A DNA stretch of 64,000 nucleotides from Moniliella sp. 'wahieum' (taxonomy: Eukaryota > Basidiomycota > Moniliellomycetes > Moniliellales > Moniliellaceae): assembly GCA_003971905.1 (NCBI GenBank), contig RSEE01000001.1:372001-436000 (forward strand). Reading direction: 5' to 3'. Below, one piece after another: positions 1 through 10,894 of this stretch. A program made the position numbers and the translations under genes. Each line of letters starts with the position of its first letter. The stretch's first letter is position 1. The notes beneath the pieces are model-generated. The model was not told where the DNA came from and ran no database searches. It saw only the letters and a list, made by a program, of their open reading frames with translations.

Positions 1-3000
1 GCCGCTGCCGCCAAGAAGCCCACCGCGAGCCTTGCCCGTGCCCCGAGCAAAGTGGTGCCGCAGAGCGCGACGGCCCGTGCGCCAGCCCCTTGGCTCAAGC
101 TCCCTCTGCAACAACCAACGTGGCGGCTCCCATGCGCGTAGGCGGGGCTCCCCGCCCCGCGAGCTGGGGCGACCGGCTTGAAAGCGCCTACGAGCGGTGT
201 CTCGCTCGTTGCGTGCCCCGCCACTCGTCCCAGCTCGGCCGCCAGTGGGATTGCGCGCGGCACGAGTCTTCGCCATCCGGGCGTGCCGGCGGCTGCGCGC
301 GCGGCGACCCCCGCGGAAGAAGAGGGGAGAGCGAGCGACGTGGCTGTGCTCACGTCCGATGGGAAGTTCAAGTTGGCCAGGGAAAAGAAGGATGCGCGGT
401 TGCCCCATCCGTGGATTGGGGCGGACTTGGTGTTGCGTCCCGACACGGCGGCGGCGCTGCAAGCGCTCTGCGAGCCCCAACCCCCGCCATCCTGGACGCC
501 ATGTTCTCCCGCGACCACTCGCCCGAGCGGGACTACCTCGCTGCATTGACCACCCTGATCGATCTCTTTGCGCCTCTGACCAGCGCTGGGGCCGAGACGG
601 AGGGTGCGCTGGACCGGGAGGAGCTGCTGGCGGCTGGTGGCCAACTGGGATTGCTCGCCAAGTATGCTACGCTGCGTCTGGCCGAGGGGGGCACGTCGGT
701 GGGACTCAAGTGCCTCGAGTTGCTGGATGAGTTGGTGGATGGGCGAAAGACGGCGGACCGGCACTTGTCTGAGGCCGAGGCGGTGATCTTGGTGCCCACT
801 CTGATGGAAGTTTGGCGATGCCAAGGCGACGTTCCGAGACCGGGTGCGTGCGATTGCGCGCGCCCTGCCGGCAGTCTACCCGGCGTCCAAGTTGGTGGCA
901 CGCTACATGGACGATGGGTTGGGATCGAAGAATTCGCGCACGAGGAGCGAGTGCCTGACGGAGGTAGCCTACCTGGTCAACAAGTACGGCCCGCATGTCG
1001 TCGCACCGGCGCGCAACTTGCCCATTGTGGCTAAGCAGACGGGAGACGGGATACTGCCGTCCGGCATGCCGCCCTCGCCGTGCTCGCCGAGGCTTTCAAG
1101 GTGCTTGGCGATGAGATTTACAAGTAACACTTCCAACCTCCCGCCCAAGGAAAGGGGGATGGTGGAGGAGCGACTGAAGCGCGTCCCGGCTCCCAGCAAA
1201 CGGCGAGAAAGTGGCCGGTGTCGCCCGTGCGGCCGCGGCCCCCGTGACCAGCAATGGCACGTCTCGCTCTGCGCTGCCGCCTCCCTCCCGCCTCGCGCGA
1301 CCGTCCATGCTTCCGGGTGCCGGGGGGTCAGGCCTGCCTCGTGCCGGCTCGCGCGCCTCTGCCTTACCGCGGCCCAGCTCCGCCGCGGCGCGGAGACCTT
1401 TGCTTCCTCTTCGGAAGGGGAGGAACGGGAGGTGGGGAGAAGCACCAGCCCGCCCACGGGCTTGCCCCGCCCAGGATCCGGGTTGGCACGCCCCAGCTCG
1501 CGCTCTGGCCTCGCTCGTCCTTCCTCTGGTCTTGCCCGGCCTGGCTCGAGCCTGGCTCGGCCGCCTTCTTCCTTTGGCCAGGCTCTTACGCACACCGAGA
1601 CGGATCTGGACCACTGGCTGACGCAGGCGTTGAGCCCCGACCCGCTACTGCAGTGAATGCGCTCAAGGAAGTGCAGGATGCCATTACGCGGAACGACGAA
1701 ACGGTGAGCCGGATGGCGGATCGGGTGCTGGGCGTCTTACGCAACAAGTACACTCGGCCTTCTCGGTGGCAGACGAGCCTCCGGAACTGAGCCAAGCTGC
1801 GCACCCAGCTTGTCCTGACGGTGGGCACTTTCTTCTCCCCGGAGCACCGGGGCGCAGAGGGCCACCCGTTCGCCTGGTCCATCTCGACCGATACGTTCCA
1901 GGCGGCTTTGACTGAGCTGATCCAGCGTTTGATGTTGGCCAACTCGGTTGATGCTAATGATCCGCTCCGCACGTACACCCGACCGCTCAACAGTGTTGTC
2001 CTCCGTTCGTTCCATTCGGTCAACATGAACGTGGTGTATGAGTATGTTTGGTCTCCCTCTCGTTTGTATGTGAGAAGGATGTGGACTGACGAACGTGGTA
2101 TCTGTAGAACTTGCTTTGGCATGCTGTTGGAGGCCACCGAAGATTTCCGTGAGCTGGCGCCCGATATTTTGGCCAGGAGGAGCAAGTACGCCGAGCTGAT
2201 CGTCAAATGTTTGTGGAAGGTGACCAAGACGTTGCCAAGCGCATTGGAGGAGCACCTGGTCGATCCCAGTCGACTGCTCTGGGCTATCGAGCAGCAGTTC
2301 CGGGCCATCCCCGCGAAGAGTGGCGCGCCCGCGCAGCCGATGGTCTTCCTATGGGCGACATGCCCAGCAAAACGTTCAAGATCATCCTTACCCACATCCA
2401 CAACGATATGGGCGAAGACGTGTTGCAGCATATGGACCTGATTGATCAGCCGGAACAGTCGGAGGTCTACCGCATCTTGATGCGCATGATCAATACCCCC
2501 GACGACGACGAGTCGCGCTACTCGGCTGCGACGCGGGCCAGCTCGGTGGGCGCGCGCCCGGCCCAGACCCTCTCCTCCCCTGGCCCGCGCTCCCACACTC
2601 CGCAAACGCACGCACGCGACCACGACGAAGCGAGCGCAGAACTGCATGCCATCTTTGAGCGCATCAGCCAGAAAGATCAATCGCGCCTCGCGATCCGGCA
2701 ACTGTACGAGTTCCAAAAACGCTACCCGCACAAACAAGCCTCGATCGAACGCTCGCTTCAAAACACCGGCCCTATCTTCCAACGCTACATCAAACGTGCT
2801 CTGGCCAACCATGCAGCCGAAGACGAAGAAGCCTCGGCCGTCGAAGCGGGTACGTCTCCTCCTCCTCCTCCTCCTCCTCCTCCCTCTCCTCCCCCCCCTT
2901 TACTTTCTCTTCCTTGGGCGCGGCCCTTACTAACCCCCCCCCCCCTTTCTCACGGCTTGGTTCAGTCAACGGTATGGATGGCATGTCGGCCCGCGACTCG

Positions 3001-3304
3001 ATCCGCACCACCGCCTCTACTCCCGGCCGCCGAGCTGTACCGCCCCCATACCCCGCAGCCCCTCGGCCATGTCCGGTACGAGTGCCGGACGGTTCAGTGC
3101 CGCACTCGCTCTCCTTCTCACCTTGGTTCGCCCCGGTCGTCGGGAGGCGACTCGATTGGCCGTGCGGCCGGCACGGTGGGGTCTCGCTCCTCGGCCCATG
3201 TGAGCAATGGCGTGGCCACACCCCGCTCTTCCTTGGCCAGCGAAGAGCGTCTGGCCGAACTGCGCGCCCGGTTCGGACGGCCAAGCACCGGTGCGGCTTC
3301 GTAA
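1..3304 (+). CDS. XMAP215/Dis1/Stu2-family microtubule polymerase (TOG protein), 3' part
   Basis: The 5' end lies outside the window. The protein would add tubulin at microtubule plus ends and spindle pole bodies through TOG HEAT-repeat domains. The region around 500-1190 reads as a TOG domain: LLAKYATLRLAEGG, then YMDDGLGSKNSRTRSECL and LPPKERGMVEERLKR, which match the linker helix after a TOG in Alp14/ch-TOG. Bases 1200-1600 encode a basic Pro/Arg/Ser-rich linker with GLARPSS-type repeats, the expected lattice-binding region. Bases 1600-2510 encode a C-terminal helical domain (SDP near VNALKEVQDAITRNDE, then TFKIILTHIHNDMGEDVL). Bases 2630-2830 encode the conserved C-terminal module (ELHAIFERISQKDQSR, LYEFQKRYP). 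Probable introns are 2034-2107 and 2850-2965. The protein ends with EERLAELRARFG before the stop at 3302-3304. Several one-base shifts interrupt the frame; I take them as assembly errors because both sides stay conserved. Family assignment is confident; exon edges are approximate. Confidence 0.85.
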
Positions 3305-4337
3305 GCTTCTGCGAGCCTGGGGGGGTTCGGCGTGCCCTCCCCGCGCTAGCTGGATGGACCAACCAACAAGGAGGTCGGGGGGGGGTCGACTCCCTGCCGG
3401 CTCTTGTCTTCTGTGCCCTGTGTCTCCACCCCCACCCCCGATCCCCCACCCCCATCCCCTCGCTCCCCCACTCCCCCACGCCCCCACTCCTTGCCCCCCC
3501 CCTGCCCTCGTTTTCGTGTTCTGCTGGTTCGTCCAGCCTTGGGACTCGTACCGCTCGGAGGGCGTTGTGCCCAAGGGCGAGTCCCAGTTCGAGTTTGTTT
3601 GGTTTCGTAACTGTTTCTTCTTTCCCCTTTGTGTCGTGGGAGCAGCTGCATCCGTCCCGGGGTTGGAGCGCCACCTAGCTACGCAGGGTTAGATAGCGTA
3701 CAAGTACATTCGCCTGGCCGATCGAGACAAGGAAGAGAAAACGAGAGGCACCATCGAGACGCACCAACGCGAGGCGCACACGAGGTAGGAGTGTAGGTGT
3801 GGGTATGGGTATGGGTACGAGTACGAGTACGATACGGGCCAGTAATAAGTAAAGAGGTCTAAAGGTAGGGGGGTATGCTGTGCTACGCACTGTCAAACTG
3901 GGGCCCCATCAGAGAGAAGGGGGAGGGGGGGAGAAGAATCGGTCGGCCTGCGCAGGAACCAGCCTTGCTTGTGCCCGGCCCATTGCATGGGCCCGATGAG
4001 GTAGTCAAGCTGCAGACTAGAGACGCGCGACTGCCAATCGAAACAACTCCCCGTCCGTCTCGTCTGGTCGATGCTGCGCGGCAGCCTTGGGAGAAAAGGT
4101 CAGGGACCAGGGCCGAGAACGTTGCTGCTGGCTGGGAAGAGCCTTCCTCGGTGGTCGCGCGCTTGGCTTCCGTCCCGCGCGCAGTGGGGCTGTAGGACAA
4201 CAACCATCAGGCAACGGCTGGGTCAGAAAATAGGCGCATGTATGGTCGCCTGCACACGCAAGGTTGGAAGGCATTCCAAGCACGTATACGTTACCTTGGC
4301 CGGAGGTAGTGGTGCGAATAGTGCGACGTCGCAACGC
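3305..4337. other. Intergenic, C/T-rich 3' region
   Basis: No convincing gene was seen. Bases 3360-3520 are a strongly pyrimidine-biased CCCCCAC/CCCCAT tract. Bases 3790-3835 hold a degenerate GGGTATG/GAGTACG run. This probably holds the 3' UTR of the TOG gene and the 3' flank of the minus-strand gene that follows. Confidence 0.5.
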
Positions 4338-5222
4338 TCATCCGCGGTGTTGGTCCGGACCCGGTAGGCCGAGGAGTGGATGTGTGTCGAGCGAACTGGG
4401 GCGCGGGGTACGGGGTTGGGCGACAGGCGTCTTGGCAGGCGAACGAAAACGATGCGGACGGTACGGAGGCGCCAGCGTACGTGGCCCGAGGGAAGTGTTG
4501 TAGCGCAGGTACGTGGACCAACAGGCGTCCCACGACGCTTGGTTCCACACCATCGACGTGGGCTTGTCCTCGAAAGTGAGGAGAAAATGGCGTAGTCGGG
4601 GGTCAGGTCCCAATGCCGCTGGATGCGTCCACCACCTGCTCCCAGGACCAGAGGAAACGCCCTTCGTCTGCCAAGTTGGCATCGGCCTGGTGCATGTGGT
4701 ATCCGCTGGGGTAGCTGGTGCCATCAGACGAGGCAAGACAGGGGATCTGTCCAATCGCCACATCGCCCGTCACGTCATTGTCCAACGCATTGCCGCCGCG
4801 GTGGGACCAGGGTCGGTCGACGAGGGTGCGCCACGGGTCTACGTTGAGCAGTTTCTTAAATGCTTCCGCAGGCAGGACAGTTCGTAGCAGTAGTTGGCGC
4901 GCATCCACTTCGAGGGTAGCGTGCGCTGGCGGCAGGACGCTGCCCTCGGCAAGAGAAGAAGACAGGTCGGTAGGTGCCGAGAGAGAGGCGGCGGGACAGG
5001 CAGCCAGCGGGGACGGCTGAAAGCTGACCAGGGCACCAACGCTACCGCGCGTGTCCGAGGGCGTCGGGATCAAAGGCGATACGGAGGTGCATGTGCCACC
5101 GGTGCGGTGCGCGGGAACGAGGCGAGCGCGCAGGGAAACACGGTGGAGCACACCGCATAGCCAGCCCAGAGAAGCAGGGGCTGTGGCAAAGCGGAGTCAA
5201 TATCAATCGGATGGTCGATCAT
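4338..5222 (-). CDS. Unassigned protein with signal-peptide-like N terminus
   Basis: I do not recognise the family. On the minus strand a start at 5222 gives MIDHPIDIDSALPQPLLLW, followed by a hydrophobic stretch (AGYAVCSTVFPCALASF) that could be a signal peptide or signal anchor. The next coding-like part reads HMHLRIAFDPDALGHAR, then VGALVSFQPSPLA. A better conserved-looking segment follows (LLLRTVLPAEAFKKLLNVD, then SYPSGYHMHQADANLAD, then WEQVVDASSGIGT). The C-terminal part in another frame reads LRHFLLTFEDKPTSMVWNQ. At least two frame changes are needed, as in neighbouring genes. Coding nature rests on protein-like composition and on the absence of a better reading on the other strand. 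Confidence 0.4.
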
Positions 5223-6636
5223 TAAGATCAGCAAAAGATCATTTTGCACACGCAAATGAACAGCCCCGCCCAGCACAACCCAGCCCACCGCCATATGTGT
5301 CTGTGGCCGCCGCTTGCTGCCGTTGGGGCGCCACTGGACCCATCTCATGATGTGCAGGCGGGAGCTCGCACTAGGCAAACAGCACCATCGCCCCCGACCT
5401 CTTCTGCTTCGAGTCGCCATGCGCATCCTCCTCCTCCACACCTTGATCGTCCACCAGAGTGTGGGGCAAACCCATACCTCATTTTGTCGATTAGCCCGCT
5501 GCGAACAGCATTCCCCAACACCATTTTCCTATGTATGTATGGACTAAGCCCGAGTCTCTTCTCCCAGCTCCTATCGCCTCCACACCCCTCCTCTCTAGGC
5601 CGAGCGCCCCCCTCCCTCTCGTGTCTTCCCATCCCCCCCCTGCACGCCACCTTTTCCAGCCTACTTCTCATGAGTCCTTCGCAGCCACTGTCCCTCCATG
5701 CCCTCTCTGAGCGCCTCCTAGTGAACTGTACCTTCACGCTCCCTCTCAAAACCCCCAACTGCTGGGACTGTAATTACTCACTTTTACAGTCCTTTTCCTC
5801 GGTCGGATTTGCCCTCTTACTCAAGATGCTCGAGGCACATCTCATGACACTAGGCTGCGATACCGCACACCTCCTGCCCACCAAGGACCCCTCGACCAAG
5901 CTGAGTTTCAGCGAGACGTCTATAGCCCGTCTTCTGGGCTGAATGGTACGGCGTTGCTGCCTATAGATCCCGTGCTGTTGAGCCGCTGACCCAAACAGAC
6001 TTCAGGTAGAAGCGCTCCATGAGTCATTTCCTCTCGGCTCGGTGGTCGTCTCCCTCCACCTGATGGGTGCAGCTGCCTTCCTCAACCCCCTCCCCCCCCA
6101 CACCCTTGGCGTTGCTGAACACGGGCGCCTTTCTTTTCCGCTCGAGCTACTTCCACGTGCGTGTGCCTGCCCGCGCAGATGGAGAGGCTACCTTGACGCG
6201 TTGAGGCGTGTCGAACCCCGCTTATACGAAACGAGGACTTCAAGCGTTGCTCCGTCCCAATCTTGTTCGGTGCCGGCGTCAGGCGCTGTCTTCTGCTCCC
6301 AGTACTGTTGGCATTCAATGTTCTTCATCCCTGCGAATGGTACGATGGTACAACTCGCTATCCATTCTCTGCGAAGCTCTCACGAACGTACTCCTTCCTA
6401 TGGGATGCCCAACCTGCGTTCAAATCATCTGCTTCGGCAGCAGAGCAACCGAGTAGCTACTAGAAGACAGGATGGCGAACCAAAAGGAAGACTGCCAAGG
6501 AGAACTATTGCAAGCACCACATGTCCCCGCCCAAGAGCGCGTCTAAGAAGGAGCAAGTACCTAGTCATGCATAGCTACACTACAGAGTGTTTCGACACGA
6601 CCAAGAAGCCAGTCAATCTCGTGTGACAAGGCGAGT
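5223..6636 (+). other. Possible coding region of unknown function
   Basis: Two plus-strand segments look protein-like but were not identified. Bases 5690-5942 encode LLVNCTFTLPLKTPNCWDCN and SFSSVGFALLLKMLEAHLM, ending at a stop at 5940-5942. Bases 6240-6463 encode a hydrophobic segment (CLLLPVLLAFNVLHPCEW) followed by YDGTTRYPFSAKL. The second piece vaguely recalls the last membrane helix of RTA1-like lipid exporters, which often ends in a V-x-HP motif, but this is weak. I could not build a continuous gene. The right end is the 3' flank of eIF5A. Confidence 0.25.
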
Positions 6637-7203
6637 TTACTTGCCCTGGGGCGCCTCCTTGAACGCCAACGCCGATTCCTCCCCCATGGCCGAGAATGGT
6701 GACCATCAGGTCTTGCCATCGTCAAAGTCGGCCTGCAGCTGGTCACCCAACTCGCCCTCGGGAACACGCACATCGTCCTTCGAGTCACCGTCGGTGGTGA
6801 GCAGGTTGAGGAAGCCATCGTCAATGTTGACCAGCTGGTACTCAGTCCGCGTCACCTTGGGCACCTCCATGTTGTGCGTCGAGGGGGAAATATCTTCGAG
6901 CTTCTTGCCGGTAAAGATATCAACGGCAACCAGGTGCACCTTGGCGTGTCCGTGCTTGCCCGTCTTGGACGTCGACATGTCCACAATCTTGCACGGACGG
7001 CCCTTGATCACCACATGGCCGTTCTTGCGCAGCGCCGAGCACTGCATGGGGAACGTCAGCGACGCGCCAGCGTTGGCCGACTCAAACTCGACATTGTGCT
7101 TCTCGTCGTCAGACTGGAAAGGGCATCGGAGGTTAGTAGGTGGATGCAATGCGGATGCCTAAGCTGGATGGGGGGGGGGGATGGGAGCGGCGGGACGGAC
7201 CAT
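6637..7203 (-). CDS. Translation factor eIF5A (hypusine-containing)
   Basis: eIF5A relieves ribosome stalling at proline-rich and other poor peptide-bond substrates and aids termination in the cytosol. The hypusine loop is intact: [15 protein letters not shown], where the lysine after TG is the deoxyhypusine synthase target. It is followed by the OB-fold C domain ([19 protein letters not shown]). The start ATG (7203-7201) is separated from the second codon by an 87-nt intron (7200-7114) with a textbook branch site, CTACTAAC, close to the CAG acceptor. The first coding exon therefore contributes only the initiator codon, and the mature start is [13 protein letters not shown]. After DFDDGK, two missing bases shift the frame; the true tail reads DLMVTIL then [18 protein letters not shown] with TAA at 6639-6637. 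The length, about 157 residues, is normal for the family. Confidence 0.93.
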
Positions 7204-7598
7204 GGTAAAGACGCGGACAGAGACAGGGACAGGGAGGGGGACACAGGTGGTGGGCCGAGTAAAGAAGCGGGCCCGGAAGCGAGAACAAGCAGGCCGAGTC
7301 GGGCAGACGGCCGCGCGAGGGCGGCAGCACGGCGCTGCTCTGCGCTGCGCTGCCTCTCAGGGCCCAGCCCACCCGCAGAACGGCACTGGCGCTGTCTGCC
7401 GCAATGGGTTCCATCCGTCAAGAAGAAGCCGTGCGCAGTAGGGTTGGGCCTGCCCCTGGCCTGTCATGCATCAGACGGAACGCGTGATGCGCGTTGTCAT
7501 GGGCTGCACTCATTGCACCGATGCCCTGCTGGCTGCGGCCACGTAGGCAATCTGCCTCTGGCATGCGCCGCCCCGGCCGCACGCCAACCCCGGCGCAG

Positions 7599-7616
7599 TT
7601 GAACGTTGAGTACGTT
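7599..7616. promoter_or_regulatory. AACGTT word tract upstream of eIF5A
   Basis: TTGAACGTTGAGTACGTT lies about 400 nt upstream of the eIF5A start. The palindromic AACGTT core recurs upstream of several other genes in the window. A regulatory role is inferred from position and recurrence only. Confidence 0.35.
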
Positions 7617-7667
7617 TGGAACGCGAGCAGACGACCGACGTATCTTCCAGCTTCATGTTTCAGGCAG

Positions 7668-7693
7668 AGGTGACTACCCATCGGTAGTCACCT
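7668..7693. repeat. Perfect 11-bp inverted repeat with 4-nt loop
   Basis: AGGTGACTACC, the loop CATC, then GGTAGTCACCT: a fully paired 11-bp stem. It lies between eIF5A and the protease gene, upstream of eIF5A and downstream of the sedolisin stop. It could be a palindromic protein-binding site or an RNA hairpin in a UTR. Confidence 0.6.
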
Positions 7694-8105
7694 ATCCGTC
7701 AGAAACGACCATGCGAGGCTACCGAGCCACCAGACCAAATCACTGAAGAGTAGGAATCATTGGGATCAAACACAGAAAGAGAAGAGGAGAACAAAGAAAG
7801 CCGGTAGGTGCGCATCCATGTTAGCCATAGAAGAGAATGTGCTAGACACAGCATACAGAGAGAGAATCCCAACATATATATACGAAACGAACCATACCAT
7901 CCAATCCCCTTTCCCCTGCCCTCGCTCTGGCGAACAGGCGAAGAGGAAGCTGGACGGATCAAGTAAATACAGGCACATGAGAAATGACAAGACGACGGGA
8001 AAGAGTGTGCCAATCGCAACACCGCAACGGGCATCAGCACAGCTCCTAGTCCCACAACAGTCCTTTGGCATATAGCATCTGCCCAAGGAAATGAACCGGG
8101 AGAGT

Positions 8106-10213
8106 TTACAAAACCCCCAAAGCGCGGGCCAGATTCTTGAACCGGAACGAGCCCAAGCCCGCCGAACTGTCGTATCCGGTCCGAGCCTTGGCGCCGACAT
8201 ACACACACCGTAATCGTTGCCGGTGGTGATGGGGTTGCAACCAAAGGAGCCGCCGAGCCAAATGTCATTGAAGGCTTCCTGGCGGATTTGGGACGAGTAG
8301 AGCAGCGGGTGGACCCAGCCCAGACGCGACTTGCCCTTGCGTACCAGCGCATCGTTGACCAACGACAAGATGGCCGCCGTGGTGGGTGTCGAGGCGGACG
8401 TGCCTCCAATCCCATTCACTGACCGCCCACAATCACATCGGCCCACCAGCCGTTCATGGTCAGATCCGGGTAGAGACGACCCGTGTGGTTGTACATGTAG
8501 GACGGTTCGGTGGGGGAGAGTCAGCGATGCGCTGGTACAGCTGCTGCACGTCTTCCTCCTGGTACTGAGCTTGGGTCAGGGGGAAAATGTTGGAGCGACC
8601 GGCGCCCGAGTAAAAGCCGCTGGACACGCCTCCATCGCCCGCGCTAACATTGACCATCGCTTCGCCGTCGGCAATCCCATTGAACCCACGGTTGGCGCCC
8701 ACGGCGAGAATGTAGGGGCAGGTGACCGGGTAAAGCGGAATAAAAGGGTGCTTGCCGCCATCGGCCGCACACCACTCCTTCTCCTGCGCCCCTGCGCCCG
8801 ACACGCCATTGTCCCCGGTCGACACGGCGATCGTCGTGCCCAAGGCCGTCAATTTCTTGGCCGAGTTGCACATTTCGTTCGCACCTGAAATGGACATGCC
8901 ATCTTCGTCCGATGTGTAGGAAATCGACACCCACCAGGCCGCTGCTCCTTACCATCATCGTACAGCAGCCAGTCAAACGTCTGGAGGAAAATGTCCTGCG
9001 GATCGTCGGCGTGCCGAGGTTGACATACTTGGTCTCCAGGGGCCAGGACTGGCCGACGACTGCAGGGGGTGAAAGCAGGGTGAGAGAAAAAAGAGGGGAG
9101 GCCAAAGTCAGGATTCTGCGTGCATGGCAGCCAGCACAAAAACAAGGAATACCCACGTACCCATCTGAATGTCCAGCTGCGCCTCGCCGGTGGGATCCGA
9201 AACGTTGGTGTGAGCACCGTAAATATCCTGGATCTCAATCTTGTAATCGGCCGCCTCGGGACGGAACTTTTTGAGGTAGGCTGTCAGGTCCTTCTGGTTG
9301 GCGTTCTCTCCAATGTAACCAAAGATGGTGGTATCAGGCGGATCGGAAGAAGAAGGGCGGTGGTGCTTGGCGAGGCTCTGCGTGTAGTCGTACGTGCCAT
9401 AGTAGTGACGCAGGCAGGTAGCCGGAATTAATTCCTCGTCGCATCCAGTCAGTTGTTCAGGCAGGTGGGTCCCCTTGAAGAGGCTGGCCGCGTTGACCCT
9501 GCGCTAGGCTGCAGCTGAATCGGGGCCATGACGGGACCACTGTGGGGGCGATTGAAGCGTTTGCCGTGCTTGCTGTGCCGAGCGGGGACGGCGGGTCAGC
9601 ACGTTTCTTGGTCTGCAGGTGCTCGGGGGCGCGAACGGCCGAGCCGCGCGGGGACGGGAAGTCGGCCAGGGGAGATATGAGACACGGCGGCATCGAGGTG
9701 GCCGGGGATGTAGACGGCGTGGGACTTGAGAATGTCGGTGGCGTCACGGAACTTGTAGAGGTGCAGTTCGGTGCCAGGGAACATGGCCTTGACCGTCTTG
9801 GCGGTCGTTTTGACTTTGACCTGGTCCTGATGGGGCGTCCAGGTCAACGCATGGGCCGGGACACCATGGGCCTCAAGGTGCTTCTGCACCGCCGCAATGT
9901 GGTGCGCCTTGGGGCGCACGTACTCGCCCAACTCTTCGTCGGTCAACCAGGGCAGGTCACGGTTGAGAGCGATCTCGTGCATCTTTTTGTCCAGGCCAGC
10001 ATCGTCGGCCGAGGGGAGGTAGATGGTGAACTCCATCTCGCGCGCGTGGTGGGCCTCGGTGGTAGGAGAGATGTACTGGTACGCGTGGGGGTTGACTTTG
10101 GCGCCACTGAGCACGCGCGCCCAGGGCGGCGGAGGAGGCGGCGAGAGGAGAACGCGGGTAGCAGGGGGGGGGGGGGGATAGGAGAGGATGTAGGAGAGGT
10201 GGGTGGGGGGCAA
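8106..10213 (-). CDS. Sedolisin-family (S53) tripeptidyl-peptidase-like protease
   Basis: A secreted acid serine-carboxyl protease made as a proenzyme. The N-terminal pro-kumamolisin domain is encoded around 9660-10110 (AREMEFTIYLPSADDAGLD, ELGEYVRPK, HLEAHGVPAHALTWTP, VKAMFPGTELHLYK). The catalytic Glu and Asp lie in TGEAQLDIQMG (about 9164-9202), the oxyanion Asp in STGDNGVSGAG, and the nucleophile Ser in GIGGTSASTPTTAAI (about 8378-8408). The order Glu-Asp-Asp-Ser is the S53 signature. A 101-nt intron (9160-9060) follows the Glu/Asp motif. The C terminus is restored after a one-base shift as AKARTGYDSSAGLGSFRF, ending VL with TAA at 8108-8106. The signal peptide exon was not identified; upstream bases 10110-10370 are poly-C/poly-G-rich and the start is uncertain. 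One-base shifts occur as elsewhere. Confidence 0.85.
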
Positions 10214-10560
10214 AGAACGTGAGGGGGGAGAGGGAGCGGAGGAGGAGGAGGAGGAGGGGGGAAGAGGGGGCGAGAGGGGAGAGGAGGATGGAGGAGGTGG
10301 ACAAAGGAGAGATGCGCTGACGGATGACCGTGTCGGAGGGGGGATATATATGAGAGGGGTGGTGCCAAGGGACGGAGGTGGCTAGCTTAGTCAGCGACTG
10401 GCCCTTGCGAGCCAGCACGGAGTGGGCATGCCTGGAGGCAGAGAGCAACACACGCCAACTGCCCCGCGTACTGCTTTCCCGCCTGTGCGCGCTCTCATCA
10501 TCCCATGCCGGGGGACGCGTGCCAATCCGGCGATCATGCTCAGCCCCATTGCCTGCGTTT

Positions 10561-10592
10561 CAGTACGTTGAACGTTAAGCGTTAAACGCTAA
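10561..10592. promoter_or_regulatory. AACGTT/GCGTTAAACGC palindromic tract
   Basis: TTGAACGTTAAGCGTTAAAC followed by GCTAAAG, about 350 nt upstream of the sedolisin prodomain exon. It belongs to the same word family as the tracts at 7599, 26408, 42491, 53505 and 53892. Confidence 0.35.
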
Positions 10593-10851
10593 AGCTTACA
10601 AAGAATGCAGGCGGGGTCAGCTCCGTGCAGGCGCCTGTGTGCCGACGGGGCAGAGGCAGCCGCTGAGTGGAGTGACCGGTGACGCATGCTGCTTGAAGCT
10701 TGATGCATGGTGTTTGATGCTTGATGCGTGCCGACCCGGCTGACCTGACCGACCGGCTTCCCCCGGACGCGGACCAGAAGGCTCTCCCATGCCTGGGCAG
10801 ACGATGCAGGGAGACAAGACACAGGCGCGGTGGCGAGCAGGCCCGCGTCAC

Positions 10852-10894
10852 GTACTAGTAAAGTATATAGCAAGCACCTAGTGACTAGTGCGTA
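10852..10894. repeat. ACTAGT/CTAGTGACTAGTG tract
   Basis: Contains TACTAGTAAAG and then ACCTAGTGACTAGTGCG. The SpeI-like ACTAGT palindrome is repeated in the same style at 29701, 41952 and 45251, each in an intergenic segment. Confidence 0.35.

Larger units (their letters stand above)
7204..8105. other. eIF5A upstream region and sedolisin 3' flank
   Basis: No gene was recognised. The eIF5A 5' leader at 7204-7290 is C/T-rich on its sense strand. An AACGTT-type tract lies near 7600 and a perfect hairpin lies at 7668-7693 (listed separately). Bases 7700-8100 are more A-rich and probably hold the 3' UTR of the protease gene. Confidence 0.5.
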
